NCBI RefSeq assembly: GCF_003116095.1
Contig: NZ_LGRA01000021.1
Coordinates: forward strand, 1,919,944 to 1,958,755
Direction: 5' to 3'
DNA length: 38,812 bases
DNA from: Azospirillum sp. TSO35-2
GTDB lineage: Bacteria > Pseudomonadota > Alphaproteobacteria > Azospirillales > Azospirillaceae
Shown: in pieces, positions 15,330 through 23,617 of the stretch
Layout of the letters: every line of letters begins with the position of its first letter
Numbering within the stretch: the first letter of the stretch is position 1
Made by a program: the position numbers and the translations under genes
Notes under the pieces: generated by a model
What the model was told of the DNA's origin: nothing
Database searches by the model: none
Seen by the model: the letters and a program-made list of their open reading frames with translations, nothing else

Positions 15330-16284
15330 ACCGGCCGCCCTGCGCTGGCAATCGGTGTCCCCGGCGGCCGGCGCGGCGATGCTTGCCGTTCTGGGCCTGC
15401 TGTCCAGCGACTACGTCACCACGGTGCTAGGGTTCGCGTTCATCTACGCGATCTTCTGCACCGGCCTCAACTTCTTCATGGGCTATACCGGGCAGGCGTC
15501 GTTCGGGCAGAGCGCCTTCGCCGCGATCGGCGGCTACGGCAGTGCCATCCTGTGCACCGACCTGGGCTGGGACCCCGTGCTGGCGCTGTTCGCCACGATG
15601 GCGTTGTCCGGCGTGGCGGCGGTCATCGTCGGCTACCCGACGCTGCGCCTGCGTGGCCACTACCTCGCCATGGCGACCTTCGCGCTCGGCCTCATCGTCT
15701 ACGAGATCACCATCGAGTGGACGAGCCTGACCCAGGGCTACATGGGCTATGCCGGCATACCGCCGCTGGGGATCGTGGGGTTCGAACTTCCCACCGTGAA
15801 GCACCAGCTGGTGGCGCTGGTCGTCCTGGCGCTGTTCGGGGTTGCGGTGGCGAACCGGCTGCGACGGTCGCGGTTCGGGCGGGCGCTGGCCGCCATCGCG
15901 GGAAGCGAGCCGGCCGCCCTGGCGCTTGGCATCGACGTCGCCCGCTACAAGCTGATCGCCTTCGTGATCGCCGCGATCTACGCGTCGGCCGCCGGATCGC
16001 TGTTCGCCCATTTCGTCGGCTTCATCAGCCCCGAGGTTTTCGGGGTGACCATGGTCGTGCAGAGCTTCACCATGCTGTATCTCGGCGGCATCGGCACCGT
16101 GTGGGGGCCGATGATCGGCGCCGTCATCGTGTCGGTCCTGCCGGAGGCGTTGCGCGGCCTGAAGGAGATGCAGGACATCGCCTACAGCGCGATCCTGATC
16201 CTCGTCCTCATCTTCGTGCCGCGCGGGCTGGCCGGGCTTTCCAGCCTGTTCGCGCGGTTCCGCCGGAACACGGAGCCCCTGTGA
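15301..16284 (+). CDS. livM: Branched-chain-type ABC transporter permease (LivM-like)
   Basis: The start is taken at ATG 15301, which overlaps livF by 29 bp and gives 327 residues. A later ATG at 15379 would remove the first 26 residues, and no strong Shine-Dalgarno decides. The LivM signature GYTGQASFGQSAFAAIGGYGSAIL is present, followed by LRLRGHYLAMATFALGLIVYEI, LALGIDVARYKLIAFVIAAIYASAAGSL and LGGIGTVWGPMIGA. About ten hydrophobic segments are visible. It forms the inner-membrane channel with LivH (17050). Its TGA overlaps the livG start by 1 bp. Confidence 0.93.
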   Translation: MTSRVTTFTEPAALRWQSVSPAAGAAMLAVLGLLSSDYVTTVLGFAFIYAIFCTGLNFFMGYTGQASFGQSAFAAIGGYGSAILCTDLGWDPVLALFATMALSGVAAVIVGYPTLRLRGHYLAMATFALGLIVYEITIEWTSLTQGYMGYAGIPPLGIVGFELPTVKHQLVALVVLALFGVAVANRLRRSRFGRALAAIAGSEPAALALGIDVARYKLIAFVIAAIYASAAGSLFAHFVGFISPEVFGVTMVVQSFTMLYLGGIGTVWGPMIGAVIVSVLPEALRGLKEMQDIAYSAILILVLIFVPRGLAGLSSLFARFRRNTEPL

Positions 16285-17057
16285 TGGCCCTTCTCTCCGT
16301 CGACAATGTGACCAAGCGGTTCGGCGGGCTGGTCGCCAACCAGTCCATTTCCTTCGATGTCGGGGACAACGAACTGCTGGCGGTGATCGGCCCCAACGGA
16401 GCCGGCAAGACGACCCTGTTCAACCTGATCTCCGGCTTCTTCCCGCCGACCTCCGGAACCGTCCGTTTCGATGGGCGCGACATCACGGGACAGCCGTCCC
16501 ATAAGGTCGCGGCGGCGGGTCTGGTCCGGACCTATCAGCTGGTCCAGCTTTTCTCGCAGCTGACCGTGGCCGAGAACGTCGAGATCGGCAGCCACCGCGT
16601 CACCCGCGGCGGCGTCGGCGGCGCTCTGTTCCGGCCCGACTGGTTCCGTCGGGAGGAGCGGAGCGTGCGCGAGGGCGCGCGCGAACTGCTGCATTTCGTC
16701 GGGCTGGAGGGGCAGGCGGATCTTCCCGCCGACAAGCTGCCCTATGGCCGGCAGCGGCTGCTGGAGGTGGCGCGGGCGCTGGCCGCCAAGCCGCGCCTGC
16801 TGCTGCTGGACGAGCCGGCGGCCGGCCTCAACACCCAGGAGACCGAGGCCCTGGCCGACGTCATCACGCGGATTCACCGCGGCGGCACAACCATCATCCT
16901 GATCGAGCACGACATGAGCCTCGTCATGAAGATCGCCCAGCGCATCGTCGTGCTGGATTTCGGCAAGAAGATCGCCGAAGGGACGCCGGCGGAGATCCGC
17001 GCGCATCCCGACGTGATCGCCGCCTATCTCGGCGGGACGGAGGTGGTCGATGCCTAG
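16284..17057 (+). CDS. livG: Branched-chain-type ABC transporter ATP-binding protein (LivG-like)
   Basis: The 257-residue protein has Walker A GPNGAGKTT from residue 36, a LVRTYQLVQLF Q-loop, signature LPYGRQRLLE and Walker B LLLLDEPAAGLN. IEHDM supplies the switch His. The LivG-specific insertion after the Q-loop (SHRVTRGGVGGALFRPDWFRR) and the C-terminal ending EGTPAEIRAHPDVIAAYLG are present. The signature Tyr in LPYG, instead of LSGG, is normal for LivG. It overlaps livM by 1 bp and livH by 8 bp. Confidence 0.94.
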   Translation: MALLSVDNVTKRFGGLVANQSISFDVGDNELLAVIGPNGAGKTTLFNLISGFFPPTSGTVRFDGRDITGQPSHKVAAAGLVRTYQLVQLFSQLTVAENVEIGSHRVTRGGVGGALFRPDWFRREERSVREGARELLHFVGLEGQADLPADKLPYGRQRLLEVARALAAKPRLLLLDEPAAGLNTQETEALADVITRIHRGGTTIILIEHDMSLVMKIAQRIVVLDFGKKIAEGTPAEIRAHPDVIAAYLGGTEVVDA

Positions 17058-17952
17058 CACCATCGAAATCCTGCAAAGCCTCGTCAACGGCGTCGGCGTC
17101 GGCCTGATCTACGGCCTCGTCGGGATCGGCTTCTGCGTCATCTACAACGCCAGCGGCATCGTCAATTTCGCCCAGGGCGTGTTCGTCATGCTGGGTGGAA
17201 TGTTCTGCCAGGTTCTTATGAGCCAGTTGGGGCTTCCCATCATCCTGGCCATCGCCATCACCGTTCCGCTGGTCGCCCTGGCCGGGATGGCGATGGAGTT
17301 GGCGATCGTCCGGCCGATGCTCCACCGCGGCGCCACCCTGTTCGCGATCATCCTCGCCACACTGGCGGCACAGATCATGATCGAGCGCATCACGCTGCTC
17401 GGCTTCGGCGACCGGCCGCGTACCTTCCCGGACTTCACGCCGGGCGGGCCGCTCCGGGTCGGCGAGGTCGCCGTCGGCTACCAGCTGTTCTGGATCCTGG
17501 GCTGCGGGGCGCTGCTGGTCGTGGCGCTGTGGCTGTTCTTCAACCGGACGCGGACGGGACGGGCGTTGCGCGCCTGCTCGCAAAACCGGGAGGCGGCCCA
17601 ACTGCTGGGCATCCCGGTCGCACGGATGATGCTGGTGGCCTTCGCGCTCAGCGCCGGGCTGGGTGCGATCGCCGGCGTGCTGGTCACGCCGACCCAGTAC
17701 ACCGCATACAATGTCGGGACGCCGTTCGGGGTCAGCGGCTTCATCGCCGCGATCATCGGCGGGTTCGGACGGGCCGGCGGGGCGCTGGCCGGCGGGCTGC
17801 TGCTGGGCGTCCTGCAGGCGCTGGCCATCGTGGCGCTCGGGGCCGGTTTCAAGAACGTCGCGGCGCTGAGCGTCCTTCTGGTCGTCCTGATGCTGTTTCC
17901 CAACGGGCTGTTCGCCGGCTTCAGTCTGGGCGCCCGTGTGCACTCGAAATGA
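17050..17952 (+). CDS. livH: Branched-chain-type ABC transporter permease (LivH-like)
   Basis: The 300-residue membrane protein starts at ATG 17050, overlapping livG by 8 bp. LivH features are GLIYGLVGIGFCVIYNASGIVNFAQGVFVMLGG near residues 18-50, FFNRTRTGRALRACSQNREAAQLLGIPV near 165-195, and AIIGGFGRAGGALAGGLLLGVLQ near 235-257. Eight or so hydrophobic segments are visible. It is the second half of the permease dimer. The gene order binding protein-F-M-G-H is complete and compact, so all parts of the importer are here. An SDR gene follows after 12 bp. Confidence 0.94.
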   Translation: MPSTIEILQSLVNGVGVGLIYGLVGIGFCVIYNASGIVNFAQGVFVMLGGMFCQVLMSQLGLPIILAIAITVPLVALAGMAMELAIVRPMLHRGATLFAIILATLAAQIMIERITLLGFGDRPRTFPDFTPGGPLRVGEVAVGYQLFWILGCGALLVVALWLFFNRTRTGRALRACSQNREAAQLLGIPVARMMLVAFALSAGLGAIAGVLVTPTQYTAYNVGTPFGVSGFIAAIIGGFGRAGGALAGGLLLGVLQALAIVALGAGFKNVAALSVLLVVLMLFPNGLFAGFSLGARVHSK

Positions 17953-17964
17953 AAGGTCCTTGCG

Positions 17965-18714
17965 ATGAGCACAACGGAGTCTCTGGCTGGCAAAGTCGTG
18001 CTGGTGACCGGCGGATCGCGCGGCATCGGCGCCGCCATCTCGCGCCATTTCGCCGGGCTCGGCAGCAAGGTTGTCATCGGCTACCGGTCCGACGACGAGT
18101 CGGCTGCGGCGCTGTCCAGGGAGTTGGCCGGACCGGGCGGCAACTGCATCGCGGTGCGGGCCGACATCGCCGATCCGGACGCCGTCCTGGCCCTGGTGGC
18201 GGCGGCGGTGGATCGGTTCGGCGGCATCGACGTGCTGGTGAATTGCGCGGCCGTCGCGCCCTACCGCCCGCTTGGCAAGATGGATGCCGCGTTCGTCCGG
18301 GGCATCCTGGATACCAACGTCGTCGGTACGGTCATGATGACTGAGGCGGTGCTGCCGCTCCTGCCGTCGCCCGGCGGGCGCATCATCAATCTCTCTTCGG
18401 CCCTGGCCTACCGGCCGATCCCGTCGAGTTCGGTCTATTCCGCCTCCAAGGCCGCTGTCGCCACCCTGACCCATGCCTTCGCCAAGGAGCTCGGGCCGCG
18501 CGGGATCACGGTCAATGCGGTGGCACCCGGCGTCATCGAGACGGACATGACCAGGTCGATCCTGGCCGAGCGGGGCGATCAGATCATGGCGATGACCCCG
18601 CTCGCCCGCATCGGTCAGCCTGAGGACATCGCCGGGATCGTCGCCTTCCTGGCCTCCCCCGACGCCGGTTGGGTCACCGGACGGACCATCATCGCCGACG
18701 GCGGGGTCACCTGA
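17965..18714 (+). CDS. Short-chain dehydrogenase/reductase (FabG-like SDR)
   Basis: The 249-residue product starts at ATG 17965, with AAAGG 9 bases upstream. Classical SDR motifs are TGGSRGIG at 15-22, NCAA at 93-96 in place of the usual NNAG, NLSS at 142-145, Y158-x3-K162 (VYSASKAAVATL) and VAPGVIETDM. The Cys in the NNAG motif is a tolerated variant at the coenzyme-support site. IGYRSDD after beta-2 suggests NADP preference. It is the last gene of the ABC transporter operon and presumably reduces or oxidises the imported compound. It is convergent with the GntR gene, the two stop codons being only 18 bp apart. Confidence 0.92.
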   Translation: MSTTESLAGKVVLVTGGSRGIGAAISRHFAGLGSKVVIGYRSDDESAAALSRELAGPGGNCIAVRADIADPDAVLALVAAAVDRFGGIDVLVNCAAVAPYRPLGKMDAAFVRGILDTNVVGTVMMTEAVLPLLPSPGGRIINLSSALAYRPIPSSSVYSASKAAVATLTHAFAKELGPRGITVNAVAPGVIETDMTRSILAERGDQIMAMTPLARIGQPEDIAGIVAFLASPDAGWVTGRTIIADGGVT

Positions 18715-18736
18715 CCGGGGTTGCCTGGCCGGTCAG
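18711..18736. terminator. Palindrome spanning two convergent stop codons
   Basis: CTGACCGG (18711-18718) and CCGGTCAG (18729-18736) form an 8-bp inverted repeat with a 10-bp spacer. The TGA of the SDR gene lies in the left arm and the stop of the minus-strand GntR gene lies in the right arm. There is no T-tract. It may be a compact bidirectional terminator. Confidence 0.4.
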
Positions 18737-19464
18737 CCGGCGAACAGGAACTCGATCACGTGCTTCAGGTGCGCCTCCGAGGCGCGCCGGGCCTTTTCGC
18801 TGTCGCGGGACATCAGTGCGTCGAGAATGGCGCGGTGGTCCTGTTCGTAGACCGCGCGCCGCTCCGGCGTGACGCTGACAAACTTCAGCTGTCCCCACTC
18901 CGTGTAGGTGCGGACCTGCTGCACATGGTTGCAGATCAGGCGGATGAAGTTGTTGCGGGTCGCGTCGGCGATGGCGAGGTGGAAAGCCCCGTCCCAATAG
19001 TCGAACTCCGGCACCGAGTTGGCGGCTTCGCTGCGCTCGACGCAGTCCTTCATCTTCAGCAGGTCTGGCCTAGTCGCGTTGATCGCGGCCAGACCGGTGA
19101 ATTGCGGTTCGAACAGCAGCCGCGCGCGGGTCACCTCGCCGGGGCTGAGCTGGTCGATGTCGAGCAGCGCGGCCTGACTGAAGGAGGTTCGCGCTTCGGA
19201 GACGAAGGTTCCCCGGCCGACCGCCCGGCTGATATACCCCTCGCGTTCCAGCTCCTCCAACGCCTTGCGGACCAGGGCGCGCGACATCGCGTACCGGTCG
19301 GCCAAATCCCGTTCGGCCGGCAGCCGGTCGCCCGGCTTGAGGGTGCCGCTGTGGATCTGCCCGAGGATCTTTTCCTTCAACCCGACCATTGGTGACTGTT
19401 CCCGTTGCCGCGTGCGCGGATTCCCGGTGGGCCGCGCGCCGATTGGTTCGGGCATAGATGACAT
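18733..19464 (-). CDS. GntR-family transcriptional regulator, FCD (FadR-like) subfamily
   Basis: I take ATG 19464 (243 residues); a longer form from 19569 would translate across the operator region, and Met at 19389 is another option. The N-terminal winged helix has LKPGDRLPAERDLADRYAMSR..VRKALEELEREGYI and the RGTFV wing. The C-terminal FCD domain carries ARLLFEPQ, DGAFHLAIADATRNN, QDHRAILDAL and EAHLKHV, the metal-binding His/Asp set of this family. FCD regulators sense carboxylic acids and usually repress. It is divergent from the Ldh2-ADH-ALDH operon, with an inverted repeat of TGACCAAT arms between them, so it most likely controls that operon and itself. Confidence 0.9.
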   Translation of the reverse strand: MSSMPEPIGARPTGNPRTRQREQSPMVGLKEKILGQIHSGTLKPGDRLPAERDLADRYAMSRALVRKALEELEREGYISRAVGRGTFVSEARTSFSQAALLDIDQLSPGEVTRARLLFEPQFTGLAAINATRPDLLKMKDCVERSEAANSVPEFDYWDGAFHLAIADATRNNFIRLICNHVQQVRTYTEWGQLKFVSVTPERRAVYEQDHRAILDALMSRDSEKARRASEAHLKHVIEFLFAG

Positions 19465-19515
19465 TTTTCCCGAAAAAATGAAACGAAACGAGGTGGTTGT
19501 TGGGTCATCGGTGGG

Positions 19516-19568
19516 TTGGTCACCTCCGGAGGCGCAAAAATGCCTTGACCAATATGCGAGATTGGTCA
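19516..19568. promoter_or_regulatory. GntR operator region: TGACCAAT / ATTGGTCA inverted repeat with extra half-site
   Basis: TGACCAAT at 19546-19553 and ATTGGTCA at 19561-19568 are perfect inverted repeats with a 7-bp spacer. A further TTGGTCACC half-site lies at 19516-19524. FCD/GntR regulators typically recognise TTGGTnnnACCAA-like palindromes, and these share the TTGGT core. The site lies between the divergent GntR gene and the dehydrogenase operon. Confidence 0.6.
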
Positions 19569-19663
19569 CACCATTTGGCGATATTGGTTCTTCCAGCCGC
19601 GTCGGACTGATCCTTCAGGTCGGATTGCCCGCCCCTTAGCCGAGAGGGACACAGACGAAGGTC

Positions 19664-20680
19664 ATGATGCAGCTTACCGCTTCACAGCTCAGGGAATTGG
19701 CCACCGCGATTCTGTCGGCCCATGATGTTCCGGAGCCCTTCGCCGGCGAACAGGCCGACCTTCTGGTCGAAGCCGAACTGCGGGGACTGGCGTCCCACGG
19801 CATCCTTCGGCTGCCGCGGATCGTCGAGCGGATTCACAACGGTGTAACCGACCCGCAGGCAACCGGTTCGCATGATTGGTTGAACCAAAGCTTTCTGAAG
19901 GTCGACGGAGAAGCCGGGCTCGGGCCGGTCGTGGCGCTGGCGGCCCTTGAAGCTGCCTGTGCGCGGGCCGTCGAGACCGGGGTCTGCGTTGCCGCCATCG
20001 CCAACGGCAATCATCTGGGGATGCTTGCCTGGTACGTGGAGCGGCTTGCCATTCGCGGCCATGCCTCCATCGCCCTGACGACCAGCGAGGCGTTGGTGCA
20101 TCCCTGGGGCGGCCGGTCCGCCATGGTCGGCACCAATCCGATTGCGATCGGGGTTCCGGCGGAACCGGAGCCCTTCGTCCTGGATCTGGCGACCAGCCTC
20201 GTCGCCATGGGCCGCATCCACGATCACGCCAACCGGGGGGAGACGATCCCGCCGGGATGGGCGCTCGACCGCGACGGCAACCCGACCACCGACCCCGAGG
20301 CGGCCAAGCGGGGCGCCATCGCTCCGTTCGGCGGGGCCAAGGGCTACGCGCTGGGCATCGGGATCGAGGTGCTGGTCGCCGCCCTGACCGGTTCCGCCAT
20401 TGGTCGCGACGTCGTCGGCACGCTCGATTCAGAGTGGCCTTGCAACAAGGGAGACCTGTTCATCGTGTTCGGTCAGCAGAATTCCGCCGCGACGCGGCTG
20501 GTGTCCAGCTATCTGGACGAGGTTCGCCGCAGTCCCGCCGCCGCCGGCTTCGCAGCGGTGGAGGTGCCCGGCGACGGCATGCGTCGGCGCCGCGCGGCGG
20601 CGATGAAGGAGGGTGTGCGGATCGCCGACGATCTCTGGCACACGCTCCAGCGCCTGCGGGCGGGGGAGGTGCGGGCATGA
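19664..20680 (+). CDS. Malate/L-lactate dehydrogenase family (Ldh2) NAD(P)-dependent 2-hydroxyacid dehydrogenase
   Basis: The 338-residue product starts at ATG 19664 or 19667; AAGG is close upstream and favours 19667. Ldh2-family features are GLASHGILRLPR with the conserved His45, ANGNHLGMLAWYVERLA, TTSEALVHPWGGRSAMVGTNPIAIGVP, and PFGGAKGYALGIGIEVL. The family covers malate, ureidoglycolate, sulfolactate, 2,3-diketogulonate and similar dehydrogenases; I cannot separate these by eye. It oxidises a 2-hydroxyacid or reduces the 2-oxoacid. It is the first gene of an operon under probable GntR control and overlaps the alcohol dehydrogenase gene by 4 bp (ATGA). Confidence 0.92.
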   Translation: MMQLTASQLRELATAILSAHDVPEPFAGEQADLLVEAELRGLASHGILRLPRIVERIHNGVTDPQATGSHDWLNQSFLKVDGEAGLGPVVALAALEAACARAVETGVCVAAIANGNHLGMLAWYVERLAIRGHASIALTTSEALVHPWGGRSAMVGTNPIAIGVPAEPEPFVLDLATSLVAMGRIHDHANRGETIPPGWALDRDGNPTTDPEAAKRGAIAPFGGAKGYALGIGIEVLVAALTGSAIGRDVVGTLDSEWPCNKGDLFIVFGQQNSAATRLVSSYLDEVRRSPAAAGFAAVEVPGDGMRRRRAAAMKEGVRIADDLWHTLQRLRAGEVRA

Positions 20681-21897
20681 GCGCGTTCGGAATCCAGCGT
20701 TCGCCGCGCACCATCCTGTTCGGGGCGGGCCAGCGCGCCGCCCTGCCGCAGCTCGTGCGCCCCTACGGCGAGCGGGTGATGATCTGCACCGACAACCGGT
20801 TCGGCGCCGATCTCCTGCTGAGCGGCATTGCCGACGGCCTGCGCGACGCCGGCCTGACGGTCGGCATCTACGACCGGACGCTCGCCGAGCTGCCTATGAG
20901 TTGCATCGACGAGGCGGCGGAGGCCGCGCGGGACATCCGGCCTGACGTGATCGTCGCGATCGGCGGCGGCAGCTGCATCGATCTGGGCAAGCTGGTCGCC
21001 GTCCGCCTGGCCTATGACGGCCCGCTGTCCGATCTGTACGGCGAGTTCAAGGTGCCGGCCGGTGTTCTGCCGGTGATCGCGGTGCCGACCACCTCGGGCA
21101 CCGGCTCGGAAGTGACGCCGGTGGCGGTGCTGGACAATCCGGCGACGGGCGGAAAGGTCGGCATTTCCAGCCCGCACCTGATCCCCCAGGCCGCGGTCTG
21201 CGATCCGGAGCTGACGCTCAGCTGTCCGCCCGGCCTGACGGCCAACACCGGGGCGGACGCCATGACCCACGCGATCGAGGCGTTCACCACTCTGCGCCGG
21301 GAGCCCACCCCGGAGCTTGGCGTCGGCCACGTCTTCGTCGGCAACAATGTCTTCAGCCACATGCAGGCGGCGACCGCCATCCGCTGCCTTGCCGGTCATC
21401 TGGAACGCGCGGTCGGCGATGGCACCGATCTGGTGGCCCGCGAGCAGGTGATGATGGGGGCGCTGCTGGCCGGGCAGGCCTTCGGCACCGCCGGGACCGC
21501 CGCCGCCCATGCCATCCAGTACCCGGTCGGGGCCTTCACCCACACCCCGCACGGTCTTGGCGTCGCCCTGCTGCTGCCCTATGTGATGGAGCACAACCGG
21601 CCGGCCTGCGTGGAGATCTTTGCGGAGATCGCCGGGCTGTTCGGCTTGCCGGACGCGCCGGCCGAGCAGCGCTCGCGTCAGGCGATCGACGCGGTGGAAC
21701 GGTTGTTCGGCCGCATCGGCATCCCAAAGACTTTGGCCGACATCGGCGTTCGCGCCGAAGACCTCGACATCATCGCCGAGCAGTCGCTGAAGGCTCAGCG
21801 TCTGGTGAAGAACAATCCCCGTCCGCTGGACCTCGACGGCATCCAGCGGATCATCGCCGCCGCCTTCGAAGGCAACCGCGACCTCCTGCGTTCCTGA
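20677..21897 (+). CDS. Iron-containing (group III) alcohol dehydrogenase
   Basis: The 406-residue protein shows the group III pattern. GGGSCID at 96-102 lies in the nucleotide loop, and PTTSGTGSEVTPVAV at 137-151. The metal ligands are D194 and H198 (GADAMTHAIEAF), H278 (AAAHAIQYPVG) and H292 (HTPHGLG). All ligands are present, so it should be active. Such enzymes interconvert primary alcohols and aldehydes; relatives include lactaldehyde reductase, 4-hydroxybutyrate dehydrogenase and maleylacetate reductase. With an aldehyde dehydrogenase 6 bp downstream, a path alcohol to aldehyde to acid is likely. The start overlaps the previous stop (ATGA). Confidence 0.93.
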   Translation: MSAFGIQRSPRTILFGAGQRAALPQLVRPYGERVMICTDNRFGADLLLSGIADGLRDAGLTVGIYDRTLAELPMSCIDEAAEAARDIRPDVIVAIGGGSCIDLGKLVAVRLAYDGPLSDLYGEFKVPAGVLPVIAVPTTSGTGSEVTPVAVLDNPATGGKVGISSPHLIPQAAVCDPELTLSCPPGLTANTGADAMTHAIEAFTTLRREPTPELGVGHVFVGNNVFSHMQAATAIRCLAGHLERAVGDGTDLVAREQVMMGALLAGQAFGTAGTAAAHAIQYPVGAFTHTPHGLGVALLLPYVMEHNRPACVEIFAEIAGLFGLPDAPAEQRSRQAIDAVERLFGRIGIPKTLADIGVRAEDLDIIAEQSLKAQRLVKNNPRPLDLDGIQRIIAAAFEGNRDLLRS

Positions 21898-21903
21898 GGC
21901 CCC

Positions 21904-23379
21904 ATGACCACCACCCTGTCCGACCACACCGCCGGCGATTGGCTTGCCGCGGTTCCGACCGAACTGTTCATCGGCGGGCGCTGGCGCCCCTCCTCCTCCG
22001 GCGACCGGATCGAGGTGATCGATCCCTCCACCGAGCGGCGCCTCGCCACGATTGCCGACGGCACCATCGAGGATGGTCTGGCCGCGGTCGCGGCGGCCGA
22101 GGCCGCCGCTGCCGGCTGGGCCGCCACGCCGCCGCGCCAGCGCGCCGAGATCCTGCGCAAGGCGTTCGAGTTGATGACGGCCCAGGCGCCGATGCTGGCC
22201 GAACTGATTTCGCTGGAGAACGGCAAGGCCCTGCGCGACGCCAAGGGGGAGGTCGCCTACGCCGCCGAATTCTTCCGCTGGTATGCCGAGGAGGCGGTGC
22301 GCATCGACGGCAGCCTGGGCTTGGCGCCGGGCGGCGCCAACCGCATCCTGGTGCAGCATCAGCCGATCGGCATCGCGGTGCTGGTCACCCCGTGGAACTT
22401 CCCGGCGGCGATGGCGACCCGCAAGATCGGCCCGGCGCTGGCCGCCGGCTGCACCTGCATCCTGAAACCGGCGACCGAAACGCCGCTGACCGCGCTGGCG
22501 ATTGCGCAGATCCTGGCGGAGGCGGGGGTGCCCGACGGGGTGGTCAACGTCGTCACCACGCGCCGGTCGGGGCCGGTGGTCAGCGCCATGCTGCACGACC
22601 CGCGGGTGCGCAAGCTGTCCTTCACCGGCTCCACCCCGGTCGGGCGCACGCTGTTGCGCGAGGCGGCGGATCAGGTGATCAGCTGTTCGATGGAACTGGG
22701 GGGCAACGCGCCCTTCCTCGTCTTCGAGGACGCCGACCTCGACGCGGCGGTCGAGGGCGCCTTGGTGGCCAAGATGCGCAACGGCGGCGAAGCCTGCACC
22801 GCCGCCAACCGTTTCTACGTCCATCGCTCGGTGCTCGACGCCTTCGCCGGCAAGTTCGCCGACCGCATGGCGGCTCTCCGAATGGGACCTGGCGCCGATC
22901 CCGCCACCGACCTCGGCCCGCTGGTCAACGCCGCCAGCCGCAGCAAGGTGGCCGCCCTGGTCGAGGATGCGGTCGGGCGCGGGGCGACAGTGCTGACCGG
23001 TGGGCAGGTCCCCTCCGGCACCGGCTATTTCTACCCGCCGACCGTGCTGACCGAGGTCGCTGCCGACAGCGAGATGCTGCGCGAGGAAATCTTCGGACCG
23101 GTGGCACCGATCGTTCCCTTCGACAACGAGGACGAGGCGGTCGCCGCCGCCAACGACACCGAATACGGCCTTGTGGCTTATGTCTACAGCCGCGATCTGG
23201 CCCGCGGCCTGCGGGTCGGGGAACGGCTGGAAAGCGGCATGATCGCGCTGAACCGCGGCCTCGTCTCCGACCCCGCGGCACCGTTCGGCGGGGTGAAGCA
23301 GAGCGGCCTGGGTCGGGAGGGGGCGCATCATGGACTGCTGGAGTTCATGGAGGTCAAATACATCGCCACCTCCTGGTGA
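21904..23379 (+). CDS. NAD(P)-dependent aldehyde dehydrogenase (succinate-semialdehyde dehydrogenase-like)
   Basis: The 491-residue protein carries TPWNFP at 162-167, general base E264 in MELGGNAP and catalytic C298 in NGGEACTAANR. PFGGVKQSGLGREG lies near the C-terminus. EACTAANR and MELGGNAPFLVF are typical of GabD-like succinate-semialdehyde dehydrogenases, but glycolaldehyde, lactaldehyde and glutarate-semialdehyde enzymes share them. It oxidises the aldehyde made by the upstream alcohol dehydrogenase or released by one of the aldolases. It is the last gene of the GntR-linked operon and is followed by a terminator-like hairpin. Confidence 0.93.
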   Translation: MTTTLSDHTAGDWLAAVPTELFIGGRWRPSSSGDRIEVIDPSTERRLATIADGTIEDGLAAVAAAEAAAAGWAATPPRQRAEILRKAFELMTAQAPMLAELISLENGKALRDAKGEVAYAAEFFRWYAEEAVRIDGSLGLAPGGANRILVQHQPIGIAVLVTPWNFPAAMATRKIGPALAAGCTCILKPATETPLTALAIAQILAEAGVPDGVVNVVTTRRSGPVVSAMLHDPRVRKLSFTGSTPVGRTLLREAADQVISCSMELGGNAPFLVFEDADLDAAVEGALVAKMRNGGEACTAANRFYVHRSVLDAFAGKFADRMAALRMGPGADPATDLGPLVNAASRSKVAALVEDAVGRGATVLTGGQVPSGTGYFYPPTVLTEVAADSEMLREEIFGPVAPIVPFDNEDEAVAAANDTEYGLVAYVYSRDLARGLRVGERLESGMIALNRGLVSDPAAPFGGVKQSGLGREGAHHGLLEFMEVKYIATSW

Positions 23380-23389
23380 CCGTTCCCCG

Positions 23390-23431
23390 CCCGTCTGGGT
23401 TCCCTCGCGGGCATCTGAACCCGACGGGTTT
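23390..23431 (+). terminator. Hairpin terminator after the aldehyde dehydrogenase gene
   Basis: CCCGT-CT-GGGTTC (23390-23402) pairs with GAACCC-G-ACGGG (23417-23428), with a small internal mismatch and a 14-nt loop, followed by TTTCCC. It is 10 bp after the stop codon. The T-tract is short. The remaining sequence up to 23617 has no gene I can support. Confidence 0.55.
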
Positions 23432-23617
23432 CCCGGCAACCGGCCTTGCCCTCGTGCGATGTCTCTCATAGCCGGCTGCAATCGGGGCCGGACGGGAGAC
23501 GAGGTGGCGAAGACGGCGCATGAGGGCAAGGTCATGCAGGACAGGCTTCGCGCGCTTCGTCTATCGGGGTCCCCGATCTGGCTGCGGGTCGCTTTGGCAT
23601 TGCCGAGCGACCGCCCG

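Noticed and set aside
16924..18474. Minus-strand open frame of about 516 codons opposite livH and the second SDR
   Set aside because: It is antisense to well-supported permease and SDR genes and has a Gln/Arg/Asp-rich shadow composition.
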